Source of the DNA: Yersinia massiliensis
GTDB taxonomy: Bacteria; Pseudomonadota; Gammaproteobacteria; Enterobacterales; Enterobacteriaceae
Reading direction: 5' to 3'
Assembly: GCF_003048255.1 (NCBI RefSeq)
Contig: NZ_CP028487.1
Span: 3,596,001 to 3,660,000, forward strand
DNA length: 64,000 nt
Below, in pieces: positions 8,771 through 17,480 of this stretch. The notes under the pieces are model-generated. The model made no database searches, was not told the DNA's origin, and was given only the letters and a program-made list of their open reading frames with translations. The translations under genes and the position numbers were made by a program. The stretch's first letter is position 1. Each line of letters opens with the position of its first letter.

Positions 8771-9811
8771 ATGACCAATACTTGGGTAAAAAATGCTATC
8801 AGTGAAATAGAAGCTGATTTTCAACGCTCCGCTGATACCCACTTGATTCGCCTCAACCTGCCGACCTTTCCTGGTATTTATCTCTATTTAAAAGATGAAA
8901 GTACTCATCCGACCGGTAGCTTAAAGCACCGTTTAGCCCGCTCATTGTTCCTCTATGGGCTGTGTAATGGGTGGATCACGGAAGGGACGACTATCATTGA
9001 GGCTTCTTCAGGCAGTACAGCCGTGTCTGAAGCCTATTTTGCCCGTCTAATTGGATTACCTTTTATTGCGGTCATGCCAAGTTGCACTGCGAAGCGAAAA
9101 GTTGAGCAGATTACTTTCTATGGCGGCCGCTGCCATTTTGTCGACCATGCAGGGCAAATCTATGCAGCATCGGAGCAATTGGCGCGTGAACTAAATGGCC
9201 ACTATATGGACCAGTTTACGTATGCGGAACGAGCAACTGACTGGCGTGGCAATAATAACATTGCAGATAGTATCTTCCGCCAAATGGCACGTGAGCCTTT
9301 CCCGGTACCGGACTACATTGTGATGAGCGCGGGCACGGGTGGGACTTCCGCCACCTTGGGTCGTTATATCCGCTATCAAGGTCACGACACCCAACTGATG
9401 GTGGTCGACCCAGAAAATTCAGTATTCTATGATTGCTTCTGCAACCGTGATCGCGCAGTCACTGGCAGTTGTGGTAGTCGTATTGAGGGGATCGGCCGCC
9501 CACGAGCGGAGCCTTCATTTATTCCCGAAGTGATCGACAGCATGTTACGTGTACCCGATGCCGCCAGTATTGCAACGATTCATTGGCTTGAAGGCATTCT
9601 AGGGCGCAAAGTCGGAGCATCGACAGGGACTAACGTCTGGGGAGCTTTGCAATTAGCCAAACAAATGCGTGAACAAGGCAAAACGGGCGCGATTGTGACA
9701 CTGCTTTGTGATAGTGGCGAACGCTATCTGGACACTTATTACGACACCCAATGGGTGAGTAGCAATATTGGTGATTTAACCCCCTTCCGCAATGAGTTAA
9801 ATAACCTATAA
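8771..9811 (+). CDS. cdsH: PLP-dependent L-cysteine desulfhydrase CdsH (cysteine synthase/CBS fold)
   Basis: This 346-residue fold-type II PLP enzyme is predicted to break L-cysteine into pyruvate, ammonia and sulfide for cysteine detoxification. The PLP lysine is Lys52 in PTGSLKHR. The substrate loop is [12 protein letters not shown] (about 77-88), and the phosphate-binding loop is SAGTGGTS near 185. In Salmonella, as I recall, cdsH sits next to ybaO, which supports the name. A cysteine synthase-like or cystathionine beta-synthase-like activity is the main alternative. Divergent decR probably controls it. Confidence 0.82.
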   Translation: MTNTWVKNAISEIEADFQRSADTHLIRLNLPTFPGIYLYLKDESTHPTGSLKHRLARSLFLYGLCNGWITEGTTIIEASSGSTAVSEAYFARLIGLPFIAVMPSCTAKRKVEQITFYGGRCHFVDHAGQIYAASEQLARELNGHYMDQFTYAERATDWRGNNNIADSIFRQMAREPFPVPDYIVMSAGTGGTSATLGRYIRYQGHDTQLMVVDPENSVFYDCFCNRDRAVTGSCGSRIEGIGRPRAEPSFIPEVIDSMLRVPDAASIATIHWLEGILGRKVGASTGTNVWGALQLAKQMREQGKTGAIVTLLCDSGERYLDTYYDTQWVSSNIGDLTPFRNELNNL

Positions 9812-9820
9812 CTTGCCGAT

Positions 9821-9847
9821 AAAAAGGGGCGTTAAGTGCCCCCTTTG
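9821..9847. terminator. Bidirectional terminator after cdsH
   Basis: AAAGGGGC and GCCCCCTTT pair across a short loop just after the cdsH stop. The plus strand ends in CCCCTTT. The minus strand ends in CCCCTTTTT, so it can serve cof as well. Confidence 0.7.
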
Positions 9848-9851
9848 AGGA

Positions 9852-9878
9852 AGAAAAAAACCGGATGGTTATCCGGTT
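9852..9878 (-). terminator. Terminator of cof
   Basis: AACCGGAT and ATCCGGTT pair across a four-base loop. The minus strand continues into TTTTTTCTT. Together with the hairpin at 9821-9847 it separates the converging cdsH and cof. Confidence 0.8.
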
Positions 9879-9936
9879 GGCTAATAGCTATACCCTTTGT
9901 CATTGATGTTTTTGCACCAAGCATTGGGTATTAACC

Positions 9937-10758
9937 TCAGAATTCGGGGGAATAGGTGAGGTGTGGTGAACTTAGCCAATGTTGCAAATAGTGCGCCACG
10001 CCTTGGTGCTCGCAGCGGCCAATAACTTGTAGCTGAGGCAATTCTTGTTTCAATTGCGGTAAGGCATTCCCCATCACTAATCCACGCCCGACCCGTGACA
10101 GCATCTCTTTATCATTCATTGCATCACCAAAAGCCATGCAATCGGCCAGAGTTAAATCAAGGTGATGACTGAGTTGTTCCAACGCCGCGCCTTTATTGCA
10201 ACCACGGGGAAGCACTTCAAGGCACTCAACAGCAGAGAAACAGAAATCAGCTTTGTCACCCATCTGTTGCTCCAACTGAGCTTTAAGCTCAATTAACTCT
10301 TGATGTGAAGCAATAAAGCAAATCTTGTGATTGCCCGTTAACGGTAATGCATCCAATGCCGTAAGCTGATACTGGAAACCACTGGTTTTATGAGCGGTAA
10401 GCAGCGCGGGATCATGAAAATCAGTAAACCAGCCCTCATCGCGGAATAAATGGATACTGGCATTCGTCTGCCAAGGCGTTCGCAGCACAAACTCCACCAA
10501 CTCCGCGGGCAAATCCATTCCATATAAAGGTGCACCATTCAGATCGCAAACCCGTGTTCCATTGCCGGTAATCAGATAACCGTTAATACCGGAATGAGAT
10601 AAAATACCTTTCATATCAATGTAGTGCCGGCCGGTTGCGAATGTCAGGATCATCCCGCTATCCACTAACTGATGCAATGCATTCAATGTCGCGCCACCAA
10701 TATTATGGTCGCGCATCAGTAAGGTTCCATCCATATCAAAAGCGGCTAAACGGTACAT
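9937..10758 (-). CDS. cof: HAD-superfamily phosphatase Cof (HMP-PP phosphatase)
   Basis: Cof hydrolyses thiamin-precursor pyrophosphates (HMP-PP) and other small phosphates in vitro. The 273 residues match E. coli Cof (272). HAD motif I is DMDGTLL at residues 8-14 with both catalytic aspartates. Motif II is TFATGRH, motif III includes the Lys in GCNKGAAL, and motif IV is AFGDAMND. The large type IIB cap lies between motifs II and III. The gene is divergent from ybaE and convergent with cdsH. Confidence 0.94.
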   Translation of the reverse strand: MYRLAAFDMDGTLLMRDHNIGGATLNALHQLVDSGMILTFATGRHYIDMKGILSHSGINGYLITGNGTRVCDLNGAPLYGMDLPAELVEFVLRTPWQTNASIHLFRDEGWFTDFHDPALLTAHKTSGFQYQLTALDALPLTGNHKICFIASHQELIELKAQLEQQMGDKADFCFSAVECLEVLPRGCNKGAALEQLSHHLDLTLADCMAFGDAMNDKEMLSRVGRGLVMGNALPQLKQELPQLQVIGRCEHQGVAHYLQHWLSSPHLTYSPEF

Positions 10759-10904
10759 TCAAAACCTCACTGAGAGTCATTCTGGTGGTATAGATTGAAT
10801 TATGGCGTACTATTTACGGAACTAATAGTGAACAAATGATTTAAACTATTCCGTATTTAGTGTTAACCCGACTAGACGCCATTGTTGAAGGTAGACCTTT
10901 AAAT

Positions 10905-12608
10905 ATGCGCATTATTCACCGACTCACTCAATACCAGCGGTTGTATCAGAAATTTGGCGACCAACTCGCAGCAACCACCGTCGGGGAACTGGCAGAATTA
11001 CTCTTTTGCAGCGAAAGGCATACTCGAACCCTTATCCAGCAGCTACAGTCAAACGACTGGCTCAGTTGGCATTCGCAAGTGGGTCGTGGGAAACGTGCGC
11101 AGCTAAAATGCCTGAAAAACCCTGATACGCTACGGGCAACCTACCTTAAATTGTTCCTTGAGCAAGGCGACCATCAAGCAGTGCTTGCGTTAGCCCAGTT
11201 GGAACCTGAACGTCTACAAACGCTACTCAACCCTCATATGGGGGGGCAATGGCAAGCCGATAGCCCAATACTGCGTATTCCTTATTACCGCGAACTTGAA
11301 CCCTTAAACCCGATGCTCAGTACTGGCCGGGCGGAACAACATCTGATTTATACTTTACATGCGGGGTTGACCCGCTTTAATACCGGCGATCCACAGCCAA
11401 AGCCAGATTTAGCACATCATTGGCAAGTCAGTGACGATGGATTAACCTGGCAATTCTTCTTACGCAGCCAATTGCGTTGGCATAATGGGGAGCACATTCG
11501 CGGAGAACAATTATTACAAACATTGGCACTGTTACGGGCAAATCCGCGCAGCGAGCCGAATTTTGCCAATATCTCAGCCATCGACCTCCCCCATGCACTG
11601 TGTCTTAAATTTACACTTTTCAAGCCTGACTACTGGCTAGCGCATCGGTTGGCAGACTTACCATGCCGACTGTTTCATCCTGATAATCCGCAGTGGGGCG
11701 CAGGTCCATTCAAGTTGGCTACCTTTGACCAACGTTTGGTCCGGCTAGAACAACATGAGTATTACCATTTACAGCATCCATATCTGGAAATTATTGAATA
11801 CTGGATAACACCAAATCTTGTGATGCCTTCTACTGATGGCAGTTGCCAACATCCCGTGCGTATCACCATCGGCCAAGAAGAGGATTACCCGCTAGCCCGT
11901 CCCGTTCAACGCAGTATGAGTCTAGGCTTTTGCTATCTGGCCATTAACCAGCACCTCAGTAATATGACGCCGCAGCAAATAACCAAACTACTGATGATTG
12001 TGCAAACCTCCGGCATATTGGAAGAATTATCCATGAGCCGTGGAGTCATAACTCCCAGCCATGAAATGCTACCGGGTTGGCCGATCCCGCATTTTGTCTC
12101 TGATGATAATCCTGCATTACCCACTCATCTGATATTGACTTACCAACCTCCGATGGAACTCAAAAGTGTCGCTGAACAACTAAAAAACCTATTAGCGGCG
12201 CAGGGTTGTACATTAGAAATCAGAGCCAGCCACGATAAACGGTGGAAAGGTACTCATCAAATTGAAAGTGCAGACTTATTATTAGCAGACCACCTAGTCG
12301 GTGAGTCTCCTGAAGCTACAATGGAAAGCTGGCTTCGCCTCGATCCAATTTGGCGCGGCATTCTTTCCCCTGCACAATTACTGCAACAGCAAAAAATACT
12401 AACTGATATTCAACAAATCGAACTGGAATCGGAACGATTCCGTCAGTTACAGGCGTATTACAATAACCTGATGCTATCAGGCTTGATTTTGCCGCTATTC
12501 AATTATCAATATCAGGTTAATGCTCCGCCACGTATTAATGGTGTCACTTTAACCGCTTATGGTTGGTTCGATTTTAGCCAAGCATGGCTACCGCCAACGA
12601 CAAGCTGA
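10905..12608 (+). CDS. ybaE: SgrR-family protein YbaE (HTH plus solute-binding domain)
   Basis: The protein has an N-terminal winged-helix region (VGELAELLFCSERHTRTLIQQLQ) of the SgrR_N type. A periplasmic oligopeptide-binding-like domain follows (SBP_bac_5; LTWQFFLRSQLRWHNGE). It is probably a cytoplasmic ligand-sensing regulator like SgrR, but the ligand and targets are unknown. I start it at the ATG at 10905 (MRIIHRL), which aligns with the E. coli YbaE N terminus and gives 567 residues. An in-frame GTG at 10860 would add 15 residues. It is followed by queC after a 112 bp gap. Confidence 0.88.
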   Translation: MRIIHRLTQYQRLYQKFGDQLAATTVGELAELLFCSERHTRTLIQQLQSNDWLSWHSQVGRGKRAQLKCLKNPDTLRATYLKLFLEQGDHQAVLALAQLEPERLQTLLNPHMGGQWQADSPILRIPYYRELEPLNPMLSTGRAEQHLIYTLHAGLTRFNTGDPQPKPDLAHHWQVSDDGLTWQFFLRSQLRWHNGEHIRGEQLLQTLALLRANPRSEPNFANISAIDLPHALCLKFTLFKPDYWLAHRLADLPCRLFHPDNPQWGAGPFKLATFDQRLVRLEQHEYYHLQHPYLEIIEYWITPNLVMPSTDGSCQHPVRITIGQEEDYPLARPVQRSMSLGFCYLAINQHLSNMTPQQITKLLMIVQTSGILEELSMSRGVITPSHEMLPGWPIPHFVSDDNPALPTHLILTYQPPMELKSVAEQLKNLLAAQGCTLEIRASHDKRWKGTHQIESADLLLADHLVGESPEATMESWLRLDPIWRGILSPAQLLQQQKILTDIQQIELESERFRQLQAYYNNLMLSGLILPLFNYQYQVNAPPRINGVTLTAYGWFDFSQAWLPPTTS

Positions 12609-12720
12609 CAAGCAAGCGCAGGCTGCTACCTTTTAGCAGGCGAACTGAGTACCATACCGTCAGTTCTTTATTTTGCTGCGGGCTATATCATTCAAAACCG
12701 CAGTCGTACGAGGTCGCAGT

Positions 12721-13419
12721 ATGAAACGTGCCGTAGTTGTTTTTAGTGGTGGACAAGACTCCACCACCTGCTTAATTCAAGCATTGCAGCAATATGATGA
12801 AGTCCATTGCATTACATTTGATTATGGGCAGCGCCACCGCGCAGAAATAGATGTTGCCCGCGAGCTAGCCACACAACTTGGCGCGAAAGCCCATAAAGTA
12901 TTGGATGTGGGGATGCTCAATGAGTTAGCCGTCAGTAGCCTGACCCGTGAGAATATTCCTGTACCCCACCATGACGAAGAAGATGCTGATGCCATTCCCA
13001 GTACCTTTGTTCCCGGCCGTAATATTCTATTTCTCACCTTGGCGGCTATCTACGCTTATCAGGTACAAGCACAGGCAGTGATCACTGGGGTTTGCGAAAC
13101 AGATTTTTCTGGTTATCCCGATTGCCGCGATGAGTTCGTCAAAGCACTTAACCAAGCGATTAATTTAGGCATCGGCCGAAATATCGACTTCATTACGCCG
13201 CTAATGTGGCTCGATAAAGCCGAAACATGGGCGTTAGCGGACTACTATCAGCAGCTCGATCGTGTACGAAGCTCAACCCTCACTTGCTATAACGGCATTC
13301 AAGGTGATGGGTGCGGCGAATGTGCTGCTTGCCATCTACGCGCCAAAGGGCTTGAGTTTTATCTGGCAAACAAACCCAATGTTCTTTTAAGCCTGAAACA
13401 AAAAACTGGGCTGGTTTGA
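12721..13419 (+). CDS. queC: 7-cyano-7-deazaguanine synthase QueC
   Basis: QueC converts 7-carboxy-7-deazaguanine to preQ0 using ATP and ammonia, in the queuosine pathway whose later enzymes Tgt and QueA are also in this window. The PP-loop SGGQDS is at residues 9-14. The zinc ligands are the C-terminal cysteines in [16 protein letters not shown]. The start at 12721 ([11 protein letters not shown]) gives 232 residues against 231 in E. coli; a longer in-frame start at 12673 is not needed. Confidence 0.97.
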   Translation: MKRAVVVFSGGQDSTTCLIQALQQYDEVHCITFDYGQRHRAEIDVARELATQLGAKAHKVLDVGMLNELAVSSLTRENIPVPHHDEEDADAIPSTFVPGRNILFLTLAAIYAYQVQAQAVITGVCETDFSGYPDCRDEFVKALNQAINLGIGRNIDFITPLMWLDKAETWALADYYQQLDRVRSSTLTCYNGIQGDGCGECAACHLRAKGLEFYLANKPNVLLSLKQKTGLV

Positions 13420-13476
13420 TGCATTCATCGTTTTAATCGCTGGCTAGCACAGATCGTTTCGGTTATAGCACCCTAG

Positions 13477-13510
13477 CCTCGCTCTACTAGAGCGAGGGAT
13501 AATATTTTAT
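13477..13510 (+). terminator. Terminator of queC
   Basis: CCTCGCTCT and AGAGCGAGG form a 9 bp stem with a three-base loop, followed by ATAATATTTTATTT. It is 58 bp past the queC stop. Confidence 0.8.
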
Positions 13511-13560
13511 TTGCCATGACTGTATTCACGATGACAGTATTCGAACTCAGTGCGGTTCAC

Positions 13561-13968
13561 TTATAAGCTTCGGTCGACAAACTCTTGCAACTTCTCACGT
13601 AATTCCCCTTCCAATGGCACTGCTTTTTGGCTACGTAAGTCGATACAAACGAAGGTTAATTCCGCATCTGCAACAGGGGTTAATTCAGGTTCTAGCGAAA
13701 CAGTCTGTTTCATCACCCCGCTTTTACCGTTGAGTTTTAATAGCTGGCTATCAATACGCAGTAAGTCCCCCAACACCGCAGGCCGGCGGTAGCTAATATT
13801 GATATTTACCACGATAAAAGCAATTTGATTCTCCGCCATCCACTGTGCTGCTGGCTCATCATCAAGCCATTCCCAGCGAGCCTCTTCGAGAAACTCTAAA
13901 TAACGGGCATTATTAACATGTTGAAAAACGTCAATGTGGTAGCCCCGGACTTTGATGTGTGTATGCAT
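13561..13968 (-). CDS. fadM: Long-chain acyl-CoA thioesterase III FadM (YbaW)
   Basis: FadM is a single-hotdog 4HBT-family thioesterase that clears slowly metabolised acyl-CoAs during beta-oxidation. The 135 residues compare with 132 in E. coli. The active-site stretch YHIDVFQHVNNARYLEFLEEAR (about 10-31) contains the Asp and the helical HVNNARY motif typical of the family. A FadR-like operator and a Fur-like box lie upstream. It faces queC. Confidence 0.94.
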   Translation of the reverse strand: MHTHIKVRGYHIDVFQHVNNARYLEFLEEARWEWLDDEPAAQWMAENQIAFIVVNINISYRRPAVLGDLLRIDSQLLKLNGKSGVMKQTVSLEPELTPVADAELTFVCIDLRSQKAVPLEGELREKLQEFVDRSL

Positions 13969-13985
13969 AGCGGCGTACGTCTCCA

Positions 13986-14004
13986 GACAGAAATAATCAT
14001 TATC
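13986..14004. promoter_or_regulatory. Fur-like box upstream of fadM
   Basis: The right 12 bases read ATAATCATTATC, identical to that part of the 19 bp Fur consensus. Overall 15 of 19 positions match. It lies 18-36 bp before the fadM start codon. This is a sequence match only; iron control of fadM is not established knowledge to me. Confidence 0.35.
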
Positions 14005-14017
14005 AAGTTACCAGCAC

Positions 14018-14034
14018 AACTGGTATGACCTCAA
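14018..14034 (-). promoter_or_regulatory. FadR-type operator of fadM
   Basis: AACTGGTATGACCTCAA fits the FadR dyad AACTGGTCNGACCTNTT at 13 or more positions. It lies about 50 bp upstream of the fadM start codon. E. coli fadM is a known FadR target, which supports repression here in the absence of fatty acids. Confidence 0.65.
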
Positions 14035-14218
14035 AGCAAGATTAGCAGAGGAAAATAACTACATAGCGTGTTAATTATATAATCTGGAGCAACATCACAG
14101 TTTGACCTTACGGCGTCGATTTACATTATGAGACGTTGGGATTTGTTTGCGGCGAAAAGGCCCAGACAAACACATCTAGCGCTTGCCTGGCACCTGAGTT
14201 AATCACCACTCATTTAGA

Positions 14219-14665
14219 TTACAGTTTCAATTTTCCGCCGTTTCGCTCTATAAACGAAGGGCCAATTCCCTGCACTTCAAGCAGCTGTTCCACATCAGTA
14301 AAAGGGCCAAACTGCTCTCGGTAATGAATAATGGCATCAGCCTTCTTTTTACCAATTCCACTGAGCTTCTGAGCCAGCTGTTCGGCATTGTCACTATTAA
14401 TATTGGCCTGATCTTGTGAGCCACTAGAGAGATGGCCAGCAGTTAACGCGGCTGAGGTATTGGACAGCCCACTCTCCTTCTCTACCGTTTTTAAAGGCGT
14501 TTGGCCCGAATTGGTCTGACTGACCTTTTTCACATCGTTAGGCTGATTTAGCGCTTTATCCTGCGCAGGATTATTTGAGCTTAATGGTGCGGCATGAGCG
14601 AACTGTTGGAGATTAACGCCAACTAACAATGCAGTGATAACGAACAATTTTCCTATGAATTTCAT
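14219..14665 (-). CDS. ybaV: ComEA-like helix-hairpin-helix protein YbaV
   Basis: The 148-residue product has a cleavable signal peptide ending FAHAAP. A low-complexity Ser/Asn/Gln-rich linker follows to about residue 85. The C-terminal tandem helix-hairpin-helix domain reads LAQKLSGIGKKKADAIIHYR then LLEVQGIGPSFIERNG. This is the ComEA/YbaV arrangement of a periplasmic DNA-binding protein. Its role in Enterobacterales is not established. AAGGAGG lies just upstream of the ATG. It follows ppiD on the same strand. Confidence 0.88.
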   Translation of the reverse strand: MKFIGKLFVITALLVGVNLQQFAHAAPLSSNNPAQDKALNQPNDVKKVSQTNSGQTPLKTVEKESGLSNTSAALTAGHLSSGSQDQANINSDNAEQLAQKLSGIGKKKADAIIHYREQFGPFTDVEQLLEVQGIGPSFIERNGGKLKL

Positions 14666-14745
14666 GCTGTATCCTCCTTGTGTTTGACAGCGTGGCTACC
14701 TTGCCCCAACAGCCTGTTAATCGCAAAGGACAGATTTTAGATATG

Positions 14746-14771
14746 CGAAAGGCCGCCAAAGCGACCTTTCG
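14746..14771 (-). terminator. Hairpin after ppiD
   Basis: CGAAAGG and CCTTTCG pair, with GCCGC/GCG pairing possible inside. The stem is good but the minus-strand tail (CATATC) is poor in T, so termination may be partial and allow readthrough into ybaV. Confidence 0.45.
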
Positions 14772-14819
14772 TTGTTACATTGAGTTGCAAATGAATGCGA
14801 GAGCTATTGCGGTTATTCT

Positions 14820-16706
14820 TTACTGTGGCTGCTGTTGCTCCGCAGGGCCCATCTTGATGGTTGCCTGTTTGTGCAGGTTCGCCATCAGGGCATCAAAGGT
14901 CACACTGCTCGACCCTTCTAGCATTTTAGCCATAAAGGCCTTCATTTCGCCTTCCGGTAATTTACCCGGCGTCACCGATAACAACTCGATCAATACGATA
15001 TTGTCCTGACGGTCTTGAGACAACCCATATACTGGCTGACCCTCTTTCGGGTGCGGCAGTGTGAAGATCGTTTGCACTAACTGATCGTCATCAGGTGCTC
15101 GTGACATGGCTTTCTTCTCACCAAAGGCGATACCAGCGGCTTTCATCGCTTCTTCACCTTTGCCTTGTTTCAGCGCGGTCAGAAGCTTCTCACCATCAAC
15201 ACGTGCAACCTGCTCAGCTTTTTGACGTTTAACCAATTCAGTGACCTGATCACGAACTTGATCAAATGGCTCAATACCTTCTGGTTTATGGCCGTCAATA
15301 CGGATCACAAAAGCGCGATCGCCATCAACAGTAATAACATCTGAGTTGCTGCCAGGCGCACCATTCTCACCCACTAAACCACCATCAAAGATAGCCTGTA
15401 CAACAGGTTTAAAATTAACGTTGGCTGGGACTGAATCACGGGTAAACCAATCGGTTTGTTTTGCTTTCGCGCCAGCGGCTTCTTCAGCAGAAGCCAGGGA
15501 TTCGTTATCACTGGTTGCTGCTTCGCTCACTTTTTGCTGTAACGCGTAATATGCATCAACCGCTTTTTCCTGCTTAACCTTTTTCGCCAAAGCATCATGC
15601 ACTTCTGACAGTGGCTTAACCTGCTCTGGCTTAATGTCATTCAAACGAACAATTAAGTAGCCAACAGAGGATTTCACCACGTCAGATAACTGACCTTTGT
15701 CGCTCAGATTAGCTTGTTTCAGCTCATCTGCTGTTGTTTCTGGTTCTAACCAACCTAGTTCGCCACCATTCTTACGGGAGATGATATCGGTAGATTTCTC
15801 TTTTGCCATCGTGGCAAAATCCGCACCTTTTTTCAGCTCATCCAACGCCGCTTTTGCTTCAGCTTCGGTTTTAAACTGGATAACGCTGTAGTTACGGCGC
15901 TCAGGTTGGGTGTAGCTACTTTTATGCTGCTCGTAATATGCGGCGATATCTTCTTCAGTCACCGTAATTTTGTCTTGCATTACCGCAGCATCCATCTCAA
16001 TGAAGCTGATTTTCATCTGCTCCGGTGCAATAAAGCTATTTTTGTTCTGATCGTAATAGGCTTTTAGTTCATCTTCCGTGACTTTTTGCTGCGCTTGAAG
16101 CGCTTTAAGGTCGATAGTTGCCAATCGTACGTCACGTTGCTGCAAAATCAGCTCTGACATAGCCTGTGCTTCGATAGGCAGAACAAAGCCAGTATCACCA
16201 AAGGCTTGCAACAATTGCTGGTTAATAAGCTGCTGACGCTGCATTTGAGCAAACTGATCGGGGGTGTAGCCCATCCGATTCACCAGTTCGAGATATTTGT
16301 TATTGTCGAACTTATTATCAGTCTGGAAATAAGGTGCCTGACGAATGGCATCTTTGACTTGTTCATCAGTGGCTGTCAGACCCAATTTTTTAGCGTATTG
16401 GTCAAGCAACATGTTATTGACCAACTGGCCGAGAACTTGCTGACGCAGTTGCAACATATAGCCTTCGTTAGCGGCCAGCGCGGAGAACTGCTCGCCTAAT
16501 TGCTGTTGCAAACGGCCTCGTTCACTCTGCACAGCTTGTTCTAACTGAGCACGGCTAATCTCTTGGCCATTAACTTTGGCTGCGTAGTCGTTGGAACCAC
16601 CAATCAGATAGCTGCCAACCCCGGTCAGGATGAAGGACAGCATGATTAGGGCCAGAAGGATTTTGAGCACGACGTTATTAGCAGCCGCGCGTAAATTGTC
16701 CATCAT
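14820..16706 (-). CDS. ppiD: Periplasmic chaperone/peptidyl-prolyl isomerase PpiD
   Basis: PpiD is a SurA-like chaperone anchored in the inner membrane near the SecYEG exit. The 628 residues compare with 623 in E. coli. One membrane helix sits at about 16-34 (LLALIMLSFILTGVGSYLIGG). A SurA-like N-terminal region follows, then one parvulin domain around 260-355 (FATMAKEKSTDIISRKNGGELGWL), then a C-terminal region. The start is the first of two ATGs, 12 nt from GGAG. Confidence 0.96.
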   Translation of the reverse strand: MMDNLRAAANNVVLKILLALIMLSFILTGVGSYLIGGSNDYAAKVNGQEISRAQLEQAVQSERGRLQQQLGEQFSALAANEGYMLQLRQQVLGQLVNNMLLDQYAKKLGLTATDEQVKDAIRQAPYFQTDNKFDNNKYLELVNRMGYTPDQFAQMQRQQLINQQLLQAFGDTGFVLPIEAQAMSELILQQRDVRLATIDLKALQAQQKVTEDELKAYYDQNKNSFIAPEQMKISFIEMDAAVMQDKITVTEEDIAAYYEQHKSSYTQPERRNYSVIQFKTEAEAKAALDELKKGADFATMAKEKSTDIISRKNGGELGWLEPETTADELKQANLSDKGQLSDVVKSSVGYLIVRLNDIKPEQVKPLSEVHDALAKKVKQEKAVDAYYALQQKVSEAATSDNESLASAEEAAGAKAKQTDWFTRDSVPANVNFKPVVQAIFDGGLVGENGAPGSNSDVITVDGDRAFVIRIDGHKPEGIEPFDQVRDQVTELVKRQKAEQVARVDGEKLLTALKQGKGEEAMKAAGIAFGEKKAMSRAPDDDQLVQTIFTLPHPKEGQPVYGLSQDRQDNIVLIELLSVTPGKLPEGEMKAFMAKMLEGSSSVTFDALMANLHKQATIKMGPAEQQQPQ

Positions 16707-16822
16707 AATGTGACAATACTCCGCTGTAATATGAATTAAAACTGTTGCGCAGGTCTAAATAAACCCAGCATTCCTTGCGACAGCCATTCGTGCTGCTGCG
16801 CGTAAAAACTACGACCTAAACG

Positions 16823-16849
16823 AAAAAAAGCGCATCAATAACGATGCGC
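16823..16849 (-). terminator. Terminator of hupB
   Basis: The minus strand forms GCGCATC-loop-GATGCGC followed by TTTTTTTCG, about 140 bp past the hupB stop. It is strong and well formed. Confidence 0.85.
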
Positions 16850-16990
16850 CTTGTATCTTACCTTACCAGCTCAACTGCGTCAGGTTATTGTTTATAGCAA
16901 ACAATATACCCTTTGTATTTGAAGTAGCGAAGATGCTGGTCACTACCCCAAGTTTTTAAACAAAGACACAGGTGAGAATTGAAGCAAAAA

Positions 16991-17263
16991 TCAGTTTACA
17001 GCGTCTTTCAGACCTTTACCGGCGCGGAAGCTTGGTACTTTAGCCGCTGGAATACTGATTTCTTTGCCTGTCTGAGGGTTACGGCCAGTACGTGCAGAAC
17101 GCTCACGGACTGCAAAAGTACCAAAACCAACCAGAGCTACGTCATCACCTTCTTTCAAAGATTCAGTAACAGAAGCAATAATTGCATCTAATGCACGCCC
17201 AGCGGCCGCTTTAGAAATATCAGCACCAGCGGCAATTTTGTCGATCAGTTGTGACTTATTCAC
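16991..17263 (-). CDS. hupB: DNA-binding protein HU-beta
   Basis: HU-beta forms HU dimers that bend and compact DNA. The 90 residues equal the family length. The beta-arm signature [21 protein letters not shown] is at about 46-66 with the intercalating proline in GRNPQTG. The start codon is GTG, preceded by AAAGGGGATGAAAGA, as in E. coli hupB. It lies between lon and ppiD in the conserved order. Confidence 0.97.
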   Translation of the reverse strand: MNKSQLIDKIAAGADISKAAAGRALDAIIASVTESLKEGDDVALVGFGTFAVRERSARTGRNPQTGKEISIPAAKVPSFRAGKGLKDAVN

Positions 17264-17411
17264 TCTTTCATCCCCTTTAGAATTCTATCGTCGCGCCGAA
17301 AATCCCTACGGACAACACGACAGCGCAGCTGTTATATCAATCCTGTCCGACCTTAGCAAGCAGCCCGAAGGCCAAAACTTTTACCGGACAGCCGAACTAA
17401 CTTAGCGGCAC

Positions 17412-17447
17412 AAAAAATAGCTGGCAAGTAGCATTTCACTTACCAGC
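17412..17447 (-). terminator. Terminator of lon
   Basis: The minus strand forms GCTGGTAAGT-loop-ACTTGCCAGC followed by TATTTTTT, about 35 bp past the lon stop codon. Confidence 0.9.
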
Positions 17448-17480
17448 ATCAGTTTTATCAATACTTCTTGCGATACGTCA

